64,000 bases of DNA, taken from IMG/VR virus record IMGVR_UViG_3300020428_000007, positions 124,001 to 188,000 of that record; one strand, 5' to 3'. The position numbers and the translations under genes are program-made. Of the stretch, positions 1-10,200 are shown in pieces. This DNA comes from a virus. The notes beneath the pieces were generated by a model. It was not told where the DNA came from and ran no database searches. It saw nothing but the letters and a program-made list of their open reading frames with translations. Within the stretch, counting starts at the first letter, position 1; every line of letters starts with the position of its first letter.

Positions 1-123
1 CCTAACACCTTGTGCATACTTGCTCTTTGGATGCGCTTCAATATAAGCTTTGCGAGTAGCTGGCGAAGCTTTCTTCCACCAGCCTGCTTCTTCGGCAGAT
101 AAACTAGTTATGCCGTAATCCAT
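1..123 (-). CDS. 5' part of an unrecognised gene, cut by the window edge
   Basis: The reverse strand reads an open frame of 41 codons from an ATG at 123 to the window edge. The N-terminus contains a WWKKASPATRKAYIEAHP stretch, a short Trp/Lys/His-Pro motif of the kind I associate with N-terminal or linker regions of virion and prohead proteins of large phages; that link is a recollection of pattern, not proof. The start lies two bases after the stop of the preceding gene, so it belongs to the same transcription unit. The product cannot be named from this fragment. Confidence 0.6.
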   Translation of the reverse strand, partial: MDYGITSLSAEEAGWWKKASPATRKAYIEAHPKSKYAQGVR

Positions 124-125
124 AA

Positions 126-587
126 TTAACTCAACATTGAAATAACGTTTCGTAAAATTTCAGCTTCGGGTATCTTGTACTTTTCAGATACTTGAGCTAA
201 AGACTGAGTAAGCTTTTCTTTCACTTCATTAGAGGCAAGAGAAAGGTCTTTCTTTCGTTCACGATCTAAAGCTTTGTTCGTATTTTTGATAAACGTAGGT
301 GCTAGTGAGTTTAACACTCTTTCTATATCACCGATTTCAAGTTTACCAATATTGTACTCTTCGCGAAAAGCTACTATGTCTCGGTTGTTGCCTTTGATCA
401 TATTCTTAGTAAAAGTAATAATCTCTTCTGGCTTTAGCTTGGAAGTAGCTGTAATTTCAGATATCTCACCTAGAGCCTTCTTTGCGGCATGAATGTTTCC
501 ATCAATAGCACTTTTTGCAAATTTTATTACATTTTTGATTAGCACACTAGAGCTTGCTAAAGAGGTTAAAGGTACACTTACTTTCAT
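126..587 (-). CDS. hypothetical protein, 153 aa, helical
   Basis: I place the start at the ATG at 587-585, which overlaps the stop of the upstream glycosyltransferase gene as ATGA and so suggests translational coupling. A longer reading from a TTG at 617 is possible but would overlap the upstream gene by 34 bases. The protein is rich in Lys, Glu, Ile and Ser and looks mostly alpha-helical, with no Cys, no signal peptide and no membrane segment. No domain was recognised. Tight spacing to genes on both sides supports that it is translated. Confidence 0.6.
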   Translation of the reverse strand: MKVSVPLTSLASSSVLIKNVIKFAKSAIDGNIHAAKKALGEISEITATSKLKPEEIITFTKNMIKGNNRDIVAFREEYNIGKLEIGDIERVLNSLAPTFIKNTNKALDRERKKDLSLASNEVKEKLTQSLAQVSEKYKIPEAEILRNVISMLS

Positions 588-1708
588 TTCGTTTGTCTCT
601 GCATAGAAGCTAGCCAATGTATGTTCTCAGATATACGAACAAGGTCTTCTTGTGGAACATACTGTTTAAATTCCATAATAAGATGTGCGTAAGATCTGGC
701 AGCACCTTCGTAGTCACCTAGTTCACTACGAGCCTTACCGTTCAAGTCATACGCTTGCCATAGCAATTCGTTGTTCTTGTTATAAATTACATTCTTAGAC
801 TTGTTGAGGGCTGCTCCCATCATTCTATCAGTCCAGAATAGAATACCTATTGCATCATCTTTGTAGTAATGAGAATAGGCTAAGTACAACATTACTTCTA
901 TGTGATTTATATCTAAGGCAAGTGCTTTATAAAGAGTAGATTCATTATCTATACCTAACTGCCTTTCTGCAAAAGACCGTAGTATGTAAGAATCAATCAT
1001 TTGTGCAGTATCTACCATTTCAGTAAATCTAGACATATCGTGTAGAACCGCATAACACTCTGCAAAATCATCTTTATAGAAAAGTTCGCGGGCATAATAG
1101 TGAGCACATCTTAAATCAGTACCGTTCTTAAAGTACTGGTCACGCAATAGTTCTATATAGTTGCGCGGCTTCTTTGGGTCTGGATGATGTGTAAACTCAA
1201 TAGAAGTAAGAGCATATTCTGATTTATCTTTTTCTAACAGTAACTCGTGGCAGGCATATTTCCAATAGAACCCTCTAGCCGAGTGTATCTTTGACTGAGT
1301 GTAAGTTACAGTATCAGAGAACTTCATTGTAGTTTTCAAACAATGAAACTTGCGGTCAATAGGTATATCGTAATCGATAATAGTAGAAGCAAGAGTTTCA
1401 TACCACTTATCAGATATACGTTCATCTAAGTCTGCCCACATTAGTAGGTCATATATGCCGAGACTACGCTGCGCTATCTCCATTGCCATGTTACGTGCAA
1501 TGCTAAAATTAAAAGGGCGAATATCTGCTTGATGAACTTCGATTGCAGGAAATTCATCTTTTAATGACTCTGCAAGTTGTACAGAATTATCGGTGCTGCC
1601 TGTATCAAGCAAAACAATTCTATGTGCGTATGGTACGAACTGCTCCACAAACGGTCTTAAGTTAGCAGCCTCGTTTTTCATTATCGCATATATAGAAATC
1701 TTAAACAT
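584..1708 (-). CDS. glycosyltransferase family 2, with helical repeat C-terminus
   Basis: The N-terminal 120 residues have the GT-A fold pattern of family 2 glycosyltransferases. There is a start of the KISIYAIMKNEAANL type, the nucleotide-binding segment LLDTGSTDN (about residues 33-41) and a DLD metal-binding motif (93-95, in MWADLDERISD). The family moves a sugar from a nucleotide sugar to an acceptor, which here is unknown. Residues 205-374 are helical and Tyr/Ala-rich with TPR-like spacing, as in other GT2-TPR fusions. In a phage such an enzyme could modify virion proteins, phage DNA or host surface sugars; nothing here decides between them. The gene overlaps its upstream neighbour by 8 bases. 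Confidence 0.85.
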   Translation of the reverse strand: MFKISIYAIMKNEAANLRPFVEQFVPYAHRIVLLDTGSTDNSVQLAESLKDEFPAIEVHQADIRPFNFSIARNMAMEIAQRSLGIYDLLMWADLDERISDKWYETLASTIIDYDIPIDRKFHCLKTTMKFSDTVTYTQSKIHSARGFYWKYACHELLLEKDKSEYALTSIEFTHHPDPKKPRNYIELLRDQYFKNGTDLRCAHYYARELFYKDDFAECYAVLHDMSRFTEMVDTAQMIDSYILRSFAERQLGIDNESTLYKALALDINHIEVMLYLAYSHYYKDDAIGILFWTDRMMGAALNKSKNVIYNKNNELLWQAYDLNGKARSELGDYEGAARSYAHLIMEFKQYVPQEDLVRISENIHWLASMQRQTK

Positions 1709-2630
1709 TATTTATCTCTCTTATATTTCCGCTTTCCCACCACTTATCGCCGTAGTCAGCCGTTATTTCAAAAGTGTATTCATCGTACTTACTATAATCA
1801 AGACCTATATTCACATCATAGTAATACGGTACACCATTACGATAGCCACCAAACTGTCTGCGTGTCCTGTGATGGAAATAATTCTTCTGTACAAGAACTA
1901 AAGTATATGGACGTTTAGTAGGTCTGTACGGTACATCTGAGTCTCCATCAAAACCCATTAAGTCAGCATCAGACTCTATATCAAAGTCATAATACTTATT
2001 GGCTCTATCTATCATTCTAGGATAATGACCCGTAGTATAATTAGACTCGTACTGGGTTTTGTATAATAACTTATCGCGAGAATAGACTCGGTTCTTTCCG
2101 CTAGAATCGTCTACGTATTTGAAGTCTTTCCAATACCAAGCAAAATGAGTAAACAGAGGAGTTGGTTCAGATGCAGGTTGGTAGGTAGTTAAGTCTACGC
2201 TGTACTTTCCATCTTCTCTACGTAAGTCTGTGAACTGAGAACCGTACCAACGAATAACTTCAATAGAAATTTGAGCCATTAAGCTTCGCTGAGTACCATT
2301 GGATAATACATACGTGAAACAGTCGGGACCTAAGTAGCCTGAACGGGAGGTATAAATGAGAGAAGGCCCGCCAGTATCTATACTGACGAACCCTTTAGAT
2401 GGAGGTTCAGCTACTATTGGATTTAATCTCCACCCGCGCTGAACGGGAATTTTACTTAACACTTCTGGATCTGGACTTGTGAATGTCTCTGGATCACGCG
2501 CACCTTGCAAACTCCAATCTCTAAGATTAATTTCAAGAGGCTGCCCTGTACGAGCGACAACCTCTAAGTCTGGTGCGTAAGGAACGTAGTTTCTCCAATA
2601 TTCAAGAGAAAGCATTTTTCCATACATCAT
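1701..2630 (-). CDS. putative virion protein with an Ig/cadherin-like domain
   Basis: The start chosen is the ATG at 2630, because AAGGA lies 8 bases upstream of it. A TTG at 2684 in the same frame would overlap the ligase gene and has no comparable ribosome site. The 309-residue product is rich in Tyr, Trp and Asp. A segment near residues 75-125 (motif GYLGPDCFTYVLSNGTQRS) resembles the repeat core of bacterial Ig-like or cadherin-like domains found in surface and tail proteins. No signal peptide or membrane helix is seen. A structural or adhesion role is inferred from that motif alone. Confidence 0.6.
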   Translation of the reverse strand: MMYGKMLSLEYWRNYVPYAPDLEVVARTGQPLEINLRDWSLQGARDPETFTSPDPEVLSKIPVQRGWRLNPIVAEPPSKGFVSIDTGGPSLIYTSRSGYLGPDCFTYVLSNGTQRSLMAQISIEVIRWYGSQFTDLRREDGKYSVDLTTYQPASEPTPLFTHFAWYWKDFKYVDDSSGKNRVYSRDKLLYKTQYESNYTTGHYPRMIDRANKYYDFDIESDADLMGFDGDSDVPYRPTKRPYTLVLVQKNYFHHRTRRQFGGYRNGVPYYYDVNIGLDYSKYDEYTFEITADYGDKWWESGNIREINNV

Positions 2631-2655
2631 GGTAGAATTCCTTATAGGTATTTGC

Positions 2656-4677
2656 CTACATATACTTTCTTCTAAATTGTTCAAGAGTTAGAATAGGAAT
2701 ATCTCTTTCTTCCGCCAAATCTACTTTCGAACTAGTGTAAGATTCATCTTTGATGATAAGCATAGTTGTATCGGCTTTCATGTTTTGAACAGTACCACCT
2801 TGCTGAGTAATCCACGCTTGAACCTCTTTATCTCTAGCACCGGTCAAAGTTATCTTTTCACCGTCTAGTAGGTCACCAACCGCTTCTTCTTTTTGAGGTA
2901 GTTCTAAGTCTACACTTAAATTATCAGCAAGCTTGAATATCTTAGGTAAAGCTACTGCAAAGTTTCTAGCTATTTGCTTGAAGCCGTGAAGAGCCTGCAC
3001 TTTATCTACAATATATTGTGTAGACTCGTCTTCCCACTCAAACACTTCTTCGCCGTAAGCATCTACAATCTTTTGCACACGCTCTAAACTAAAGTTGTCT
3101 ATGTATCCAGAAGCTACTGCAAAGTTTACAAAGTTAGGTGCATTAAGGCATTTGTCTACTTCTGAGATAAGCTTCTTAATAGTTTGAGTACCAAAGCTTT
3201 CAATGCCTTCCAAGTCTTTAACTCGAATGCGCTTAATCTTTAGAGGTGAAGTATAGCCAAGGTCATATAGCTTTTTGAATGTACTTTCTTTAAAGCCGTC
3301 CATACCTAGTGCAACAAAGAAGTGTGTCAGTCGCTTAACTCTAGATGTACTGCTTTGTGCAGACTTACCAGCATATACAGCGTGAACACCTTTCTCTTTG
3401 TATTCGTATGGAGGCTCAGCAGGTTTTCGAGAAGCTTTAACTACTTCAACAATATAGGGAATAACGCCGCCAGAACGAACTACTTTAATCTTCGCACCTA
3501 CGTTAATAGGCTTAACTTGAAGTCCAAGCTTTGCATCACTCTTTTTAAATCCATTGCGAATGTAAAACAAAGAATGCGCTAAGAAGTTTGAAACAGTAAC
3601 ACCGCCAAGTCTTATAGGGTCTATTGAGATAGTTGGTATGATAGTTTTGTTTCTAGATATCTCCCAATCAACAGACTTAACAGAAACTATCTGCATTGCC
3701 GATTCACTATTCTCTTTAAAAGCAACTGCATGTTTGGCATTTGTTCTTTGAGGTGTGTACGGTATATCTTTAGCTACAATGATTCCATCAATCTCGTATT
3801 CGCTTTGATTAATTCGAACATCATAGATTTGACTTAGTGAGTTGCTTGGGTCATCTGCTTCAAAGTTGTCAGACGTAACGCTCCAAACGGTTTTGAACTT
3901 TAAGCGCTTTAGAAGCTGTAACTGTTTAGAGATAGGTCCACCTGCTGTTCGACCCTCTTGTATCTCGTAACAAACAACGTCCACATCTTTCATGTGTCGT
4001 TGGTATTGCTTAAAGTCTTTTGAGCTAGACATTTTATTAAGGATACCACCTGCCATATTACGTGCAGCTTTAAAAGTTCCCTTGCTGTTTTTAGTAGAGT
4101 CGTGCTTTGCATCAAACGTAGATGTTTTAACAATAGCTTCTGACCTAACTATGAAACGTGTCTTGATAGGAATCTTTTTAGGTATTCTTAGATAAGGAAT
4201 CCAATGTGATATGTCTTGACCTACAGCACCGTCACCACGCGTAGCAGCTTGAACACAAACACCTTTATCGTACACTAGCTGTAGGCTTATTCCGTCAAGC
4301 TTATCCATTATAGTGTAAGACTGTTTGGGGTCTATAAACCTAGTTAGCGCTTTTGTGTTTGGTTTTATCTTGCTCATGCTAGGCATGAACACTGGAAGTT
4401 TAACTTCGATTCTTCCTTTTGGTACAGGTGCGCCAACGGTTTTCCAAATAGCGTTACGTGGATTATTTGTTTTAACAATTTCTTCTACTTCATCGTAGTG
4501 ACTGTCAGGCAATAGCTCTTTCTTGTTCGTATAGTATTCACGTAGAACCTTTATCGCCGCAATCTGAACAGTCTTTGGATACTCTTCAATAGAGCTTGGG
4601 TCTGCTAGAGCATTGAGTATAGCTTTCTTAACTCTGCTATCTATTTTAGCTCTTGAAATTCTTAACTTATAGTTCAT
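2656..4677 (-). CDS. ligA: NAD-dependent DNA ligase
   Basis: The adenylation site KLDG is at residues 126-129, so Lys126 would be the AMP-carrying lysine, and it is followed by the TRGDGAVGQDIS motif typical of LigA. The order is nucleotidyltransferase domain, OB-fold, helix-hairpin-helix region and a C-terminal BRCT domain (about 605-673). The family seals DNA nicks using NAD, as in Okazaki fragment joining. At 673 residues the length is normal, but the four-cysteine zinc finger expected between OB-fold and HhH has no cysteines here (the region around YAGKSAQSSTSR). The N-terminal Ia domain also looks divergent. The gene overlaps the upstream reading frame by 11 bases. Confidence 0.93.
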   Translation of the reverse strand: MNYKLRISRAKIDSRVKKAILNALADPSSIEEYPKTVQIAAIKVLREYYTNKKELLPDSHYDEVEEIVKTNNPRNAIWKTVGAPVPKGRIEVKLPVFMPSMSKIKPNTKALTRFIDPKQSYTIMDKLDGISLQLVYDKGVCVQAATRGDGAVGQDISHWIPYLRIPKKIPIKTRFIVRSEAIVKTSTFDAKHDSTKNSKGTFKAARNMAGGILNKMSSSKDFKQYQRHMKDVDVVCYEIQEGRTAGGPISKQLQLLKRLKFKTVWSVTSDNFEADDPSNSLSQIYDVRINQSEYEIDGIIVAKDIPYTPQRTNAKHAVAFKENSESAMQIVSVKSVDWEISRNKTIIPTISIDPIRLGGVTVSNFLAHSLFYIRNGFKKSDAKLGLQVKPINVGAKIKVVRSGGVIPYIVEVVKASRKPAEPPYEYKEKGVHAVYAGKSAQSSTSRVKRLTHFFVALGMDGFKESTFKKLYDLGYTSPLKIKRIRVKDLEGIESFGTQTIKKLISEVDKCLNAPNFVNFAVASGYIDNFSLERVQKIVDAYGEEVFEWEDESTQYIVDKVQALHGFKQIARNFAVALPKIFKLADNLSVDLELPQKEEAVGDLLDGEKITLTGARDKEVQAWITQQGGTVQNMKADTTMLIIKDESYTSSKVDLAEERDIPILTLEQFRRKYM

Positions 4678-4975
4678 TAGAAACCTTAATGCCTATGCTG
4701 ACTTTTTCAGGCGCGTAGATAAACATTACTTCGTCTTCAAAAGTTTCTGAGTTGTGTGTTATTTTAATATGAGATACTGGACGATCACTACCTCGGCCTT
4801 CGCCTTCTAGATTTAGTACATATAACAAGTCGTTCTCTGTAACGATATCGTTCTTAAAGTAGAAGAATACACTATCACCAACAAGCCTCTTTTCTATTTC
4901 AACTTTAGGTCTTTTCTCTGTTAGCGCAGACCAGTGTACGGTCATTTCTGTTAGTGTTATTGGTTTGAAACTCAT
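4667..4975 (-). CDS. hypothetical protein, 102 aa
   Basis: A good ribosome site (AGAGGA, 5 bases before the ATG at 4975) supports this start although it lies inside the 3' end of the upstream gene (71-base overlap). The product is a mixed alpha/beta sequence with alternating hydrophobic strands (SVFFYFKND, DEVMFIYAPEK) and no cysteine. No family was recognised. Its stop overlaps the ligase start by 11 bases, so it is probably co-translated with the ligase. Confidence 0.6.
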   Translation of the reverse strand: MSFKPITLTEMTVHWSALTEKRPKVEIEKRLVGDSVFFYFKNDIVTENDLLYVLNLEGEGRGSDRPVSHIKITHNSETFEDEVMFIYAPEKVSIGIKVSNEL

Positions 4976-5108
4976 GTGATTCCTCTACGCGTATCAAATC
5001 GTCTATACCGTAAAAGCCTACAATAAATGCAGGCTTAACGTCTTTTGCTTTTTTATATCCGCCTTTACCATCATGAATAACAGCATCGCCGGGTCGTATT
5101 CTATCCAC
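4905..5108 (-). CDS. small hypothetical protein, GTG start
   Basis: The frame starts with GTG at 5108, 5 bases after an AGAGGA ribosome site, and overlaps the stop of the upstream gene by 8 bases. The 67-residue product starts MDRIRPGDAVIHDGKGGYKK and looks like a small beta-barrel of the SH3/KOW kind. The last 23 codons overlap the next gene in another frame. The good ribosome site and the uninterrupted frame through the 130 bases between neighbours make it likely real. Confidence 0.55.
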   Translation of the reverse strand: MDRIRPGDAVIHDGKGGYKKAKDVKPAFIVGFYGIDDLIRVEESHEFQTNNTNRNDRTLVCANREKT

Positions 5109-5421
5109 TTTTATCCTCTTTATCTAAACAAATATGAGCAACAAAATTTCCATCTTCTTCCGATATAGCACACCGAAGAACCTTGCAGTTAGGATTAAGC
5201 ATCGAGTACTCAGACATATCCATGTTAAATGATTCTAGTACTTGCTCTACTGTAGGCAGCGTATCCATCTGACTATAATCGTAAACAATACCATCGTCTT
5301 CCTGTGTCACATTAGGATATGAACGGTTATGTTCTTCTGCTATCTTATCAATAGCTTTACGCCAACTATTCATTAAGTTTGAAATAGGTTGGTCGGTTTC
5401 TTCTTTCCAATCTATAGACAT
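5101..5421 (-). CDS. hypothetical protein, 106 aa, acidic
   Basis: An ATG-started frame placed between two genes with 2-base and 8-base junctions. The product is acidic with helical character in the N-terminal half and two cysteines in the C-terminal half (NPNCKVLRCAISEEDG). No recognised domain, signal peptide or membrane segment. Its position next to the small GTG-start gene and the long acidic protein suggests a shared transcript; no function is assigned. Confidence 0.6.
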   Translation of the reverse strand: MSIDWKEETDQPISNLMNSWRKAIDKIAEEHNRSYPNVTQEDDGIVYDYSQMDTLPTVEQVLESFNMDMSEYSMLNPNCKVLRCAISEEDGNFVAHICLDKEDKSG

Positions 5422-5423
5422 AG

Positions 5424-7205
5424 TTAACTCGTTATCGGTTCGTTAGATTTGTCGTAGTTTTCCATATTGTTAAAGTACTTAGTAAACTCTTTTGGATTAA
5501 GCTTACGTACAAAGTCGGCTTCTTTCTCAATAGACTGATTAGTCTTCGAGCTAATACGAACTGTTTGATATTCCATTGGGTCATTAGTAATGTCGTAGAC
5601 CTTGTATACCGTAATAGAATCGTTTTTCTTTAGAGGGTAGATATCAAGAATTAGATATTCGCGTTGTTCAGTCTTGTCTTCCTTAAACTGAATTACATCG
5701 CCTTCCTCATACGCTTTAGTCTCTTCGACGTCCTCAACAGACTCGGGGTCTTCATCCTCTTCTGCGAGTTCAACATCTTCGTCTTCATCATACGATTCTT
5801 GCTCAATGTCATCCAGATCGACAGGCTCTTCGCTTTCATCCTCTTCAATCTCTTCGACTTCTTCTGTATCTTCCTGTACTTCATCATCGGGATCGTCCTC
5901 TATCTCGGTTTCTTCTTCCGACTCTTCAAGCTCAGATTCTTCTTCGATATCTGGATCTTCTTCATCGTCTGGAAGTTCTTCGTCTTCGTCCTCAAAATCG
6001 GCTTCTTCTTCCTCGTCTTCATCTTCTTCCATAGATTGAGAAAGTTCTTCTCGCATATCACCTATTTCAGAATCAAGACTTTGACCTATAGCATCAGAGT
6101 CTGCATCGACAGAAACAATTTCGTCTTCATCGATTATATCATCGCCTTCTAGGTCAATGTTATCAATGTCATCAAGATCATCAAAGTCAAAATCACCGTC
6201 ATCATCGGCTGCCATGTCGTCTAAGTCTGCAACAACTTTCTCTTTGTCTTGCATTCGCTTAGAAGATTCTTCAATGACAATATCGTCCATATCTTTTACA
6301 GGCGCATAAATTGAAGGTGCAACATCTTGCATACCAGCCAAACGTAAAGCCTCTTTACGAGCCTTTTCTTGCTTCTCTAATTTCTTGCGCTGTATTTCTT
6401 CAAGACGTTTTTGTTTGGCTTCTCGCTTAGCCTCTTTGATTTTTTCACGAGCTTCTTTTTCTTTTAGAGCTTTGGAAATCTCTCTATCTTTTTTAAGTCT
6501 CTTTATCTCGTCCAATGTAACTTTTCCTTTAAGCCATCTGTTTAGCGGCAGTAAAGGTGAATTCTCTACTAGGTAGTCATACTTGTCTGTAGGAATCGCC
6601 CAGCTAGTACCATCAGGAAAAGCAATAACACCTCCACGACTTTCCTTTAAAAATCGAAGACCAAACACTTGGCCTTTTTCCATTTCAAAGAACTTGTCTA
6701 GTGTTTTGCTGTACTTAAACTTTGGAACGTTAAGCTTTCGCCACTGGTAGTTTTGAAAGAACACACCGTGCTTACTTTCTGGTACAGGTCTAGAAGCATT
6801 ACGCGTTGGATAGTATCTATCTGCGGCGGTATCATAGACACGAGTATTGGGATTTTCAATAGGTCGTCTAGGTGCGCGTGGAGAAGAATTCTTGTTTCCT
6901 CTCCCTGCTCTAACGTCTTCTATTTTTGGTGCTTTACGTTTGTGAGATCGTTTAACTAGGTTAACTAGATCATTCTCTGATATTGGATAAGCTACATAAT
7001 ACTTATCAGGAAAGATTAAGTAAGCGCGATTGCCACGAATAGGTTTAATACCAAATACAGCTTTAGGTGGAATAGAGATATCAAAGTTTCCCGATTCCAT
7101 CTTTTTGGTTCTTAGACCTTTATACGTGTACCAATTGTATTGCGGTAAATCAGAATACTTTACTGCTACGCTTACGGATTCTAATTCATTTATATTCTCA
7201 AACAT
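5424..7205 (-). CDS. large protein with a duplicated N-terminal domain and a long acidic tract
   Basis: Four parts can be seen. Residues about 22-80 and 150-215 look like two copies of one domain: both run Tyr-x-Trp, then VFGIKPI or VFGLRFL, then a FPDKYYVAYPI or FPDGTSWAIPT strand pair. Residues 230-290 form a Lys/Glu/Arg helix, probably a coiled coil. Residues 320-500 are almost continuous Asp/Glu with few hydrophobic residues. Residues 500-593 form a compact domain beginning GDVIQFKED. No family was recognised. A long acidic tract can bind basic proteins or mimic DNA, so a chaperone, scaffold or DNA-mimic role is possible, but this is inference. Confidence 0.75.
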   Translation of the reverse strand: MFENINELESVSVAVKYSDLPQYNWYTYKGLRTKKMESGNFDISIPPKAVFGIKPIRGNRAYLIFPDKYYVAYPISENDLVNLVKRSHKRKAPKIEDVRAGRGNKNSSPRAPRRPIENPNTRVYDTAADRYYPTRNASRPVPESKHGVFFQNYQWRKLNVPKFKYSKTLDKFFEMEKGQVFGLRFLKESRGGVIAFPDGTSWAIPTDKYDYLVENSPLLPLNRWLKGKVTLDEIKRLKKDREISKALKEKEAREKIKEAKREAKQKRLEEIQRKKLEKQEKARKEALRLAGMQDVAPSIYAPVKDMDDIVIEESSKRMQDKEKVVADLDDMAADDDGDFDFDDLDDIDNIDLEGDDIIDEDEIVSVDADSDAIGQSLDSEIGDMREELSQSMEEDEDEEEEADFEDEDEELPDDEEDPDIEEESELEESEEETEIEDDPDDEVQEDTEEVEEIEEDESEEPVDLDDIEQESYDEDEDVELAEEDEDPESVEDVEETKAYEEGDVIQFKEDKTEQREYLILDIYPLKKNDSITVYKVYDITNDPMEYQTVRISSKTNQSIEKEADFVRKLNPKEFTKYFNNMENYDKSNEPITS

Positions 7206-7216
7206 GACGTTTCCTA

Positions 7217-10200
7217 TTAACCGCCTTTAATGTAGCCGGTGCTTGGACAACCATAACAGCTATTAACACAGGGAAGTTTTTGAGCCCATATCCAACAGCC
7301 TGGAGATACTTCATACGTTCTAACAGCAGGACCTTCTACACCCCATACTCCAATAGCATTGGCTAGTGCTGCATTCTCAGTCGCAAAATAGCCACTGTCT
7401 AAACAGTTTTCATTGCCTAAAGCTACGCAATCACTTTCAGTAATTGTAACCGTACGGCTTCCTAATGAAGTGTATGAGAAAGTATCTAGCGAAACAAATG
7501 TTGGTGCAAATAAGGACACCTCAGAATGATATGTATAGTCAGTGACTGCATTAGGTTTATCTATAAACGCAGACTCTAAATCATCAACCTTTAAAGTATA
7601 TCCAGACTGGTATTTAATATTGTATAAGTTGTCTACTACAGTTTTATTTACAGTATTCGAAGTCAAACCCTGAACACCGTCTACTTCGACTTTCAGGTAA
7701 TGTACTGCTTTACCTACTGCCCTAGCGTGTTTATTCCAACCTATTTCTAAATTAACAACAGAACTAGATATAGGTTTATTGAAGTCTACAGCAAATGCCT
7801 TAGCAGCCTCTAAATTAGGTTTAGAGAACTCTTGGATAAAGAACTTACCCATATCAAAAGTTAGTTTACCATACTCGTATTCAATAAAGCCTAAATCGTT
7901 TCGTGTAAAGATTCTAAACTCACGTTCATGCTCTAACGATAATACAGAACGCTTTTTGAAATCAATAGAAGTAACAGCGTCTGACCTATCAGTGTCTGTA
8001 ACAAACTCGCCCTGCTCAGTAAAAGGCATTTCGGCAAAGTTACGAATAAACTCTTGATTGCGATAAGTAAGATAGTTAGTGTTAGCACCCTTGGTATAAT
8101 CTATACTTACACTGTACGCAATAGGAGAAGTAGTTTTATCAAAGTCTGTTTCAGTGTATGGTTTTATACCTGATGCACCTTTAACGTATTCTATTTCTTG
8201 ACCTGTAGTAGTTGAGCGATTAGAACGTAAGTATTCTACGTCCATACCATAAGCCGAGTGTAGTGACTTAACAGATTCAAATTTGTCTATAAAGAAAGAG
8301 GGGTTAGAAGACCTCTCTGCTTGCGACTTAGCAACATCAAGAATTGGTCGATTAGACTTTGAGTAGTTAGCACCTTTATATTGGAAATCAAAAGTAGCTG
8401 GAACAACAATACTGGATTCCAAGTTTTTCTCTACCAATATATTAGGTAAAGAGGTGGGAACAATTTCTCGCTCCAAAGCAAAAGACTTTGCAACAATAAC
8501 ATCTGCTTCTGCATCATAATGATTAACACTTACACCTGACTGACCTATAGCTTCTGCATCTTCTCTATCGATGTAAGGAGCAAGCTCTCTACTTTGAATT
8601 GCATCAGTAGTCTTTAAGCTTTGAATGTTCCAACTGCCTTGCGATATACCACTAACAACTCTATGAACTGTAGTACTTCCATAAACACCTAATGCATAAC
8701 CTACTAGCTGTATGTCAGAACCGCCAGCAACACGAATTGACTTCTGTTCGTATAGAACACCTTTATAGTTTAATTCATCTGGACTAATCTCACTAGGCAC
8801 AGACCCGTTAATTAAAGGAATAGTATTTCTTGGTATGATAATATCGACACTGAATTCAGAACTAACTGAGTCTAAGTTTATTACTTCTGATTGAAGCTTA
8901 TCACCTAAAGTAACACCTTTAATTGTTCCAAAGTCTAGAGGCACCATTGACATAGATGGAAGTGTAGTAACTATCCAGGTCACGCTAGTTTTACACATAG
9001 ATAATACAAGCTGGTGGGCTGTACCGAATACAGGTTTAGTAGTAAGCTTTAACTGTACACTGTCTCCACTTTCAATAGCAGCACTTTGTCCTACATCAAC
9101 ACCATTAACGATAATAGAACTATTGTAATCGTCATTAATTCTAGCAAGAGTAGGTTCTGCCGTATCTATAATGATAGCATCGGAAATAAATTCACTACCT
9201 AGTTCAGCATAGAAGATATCGATAAAATCAGAACGAGCTTCTGGTTTATTTTCATCACGAGGTTCTTCACTTCGCGTAGTTATAACCCAAGTGCTTTCAA
9301 AGATACCACCCCATGTAACAGTACTAAATGTTTCTTGGCAATTTTCTTCATGACTAGTAGCAGCAATGTATACGCGATCACCGTTTGAAACAGTTGTCGA
9401 AGAACCTACGTCTACCCCATTTTTGTAGATAGTTCCGTAGTCTAGCTCCATTGTACATTCGATAACATCAAGACCATGAATCTGTATAGCGTTAGAAATA
9501 TAGCCTGTGTTAGTTTCAGCAAACTGATTGTTATTCCATGTAGTATCTATAGGTATTAACCTTTTAAGCTCTGGACTAGCAGTAAATGAATATGCATGTT
9601 GTCCTAGAACAAAATCAATTCGTCTTGCTTTACCTCCGGGAATGCTTACTTCAAAGTAGAACTCACCATAAGGCTGTATGACAGTTCCATTTGTAAAAGA
9701 ACCTTCCTCAGTATTAACACTTACTTCTACGTCTGAATCATCTGGGTACAAGTATAAGGTTACAGGGTTTCGTACACCATCAATAGTGTAAGTATCACTT
9801 CTACCAGTACCACCAACCGGAATATCGATAATACTTTTATAGTCGATTGGATCTGGGTCTCCGTCGGATACGATAAGTCTTTCGTCAATATCTGGATAAA
9901 GACAAGACGCAATAAGGACAGAGTTAGCATTATTAAAATATAGCTCATAACTATGACTCGGTAAATCAATCCTATCAATTACTCGTAGCGAAGAGTCGAG
10001 CTTCAACAATTCAGATTCAACTATATCGGAAACGTATAAAGTTTCGTTATCTCTATCATAGGCGAGTCCGTCTAAATAGCCCTGTCCTTGAAAGAAACTT
10101 GTTAGTAATATCGTGTGATTGTTTTCAAAGTCTAACTCTACTATTGTTATTTTTCGTTCCTGTCTATGCGTTATGTAAAGTCTACCTAAAACACTTTCGT

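Noticed and set aside
588-617. TTG start at 617 for the gene at 126
   Set aside because: Would overlap the glycosyltransferase by 34 bases; the ATGA junction at 587 is more natural.
5664-6152. Plus-strand open frames within the acidic protein gene
   Set aside because: They are antisense shadows of the Asp/Glu codon tract (Ser, Phe and Leu runs); no ribosome site or domain supports them.
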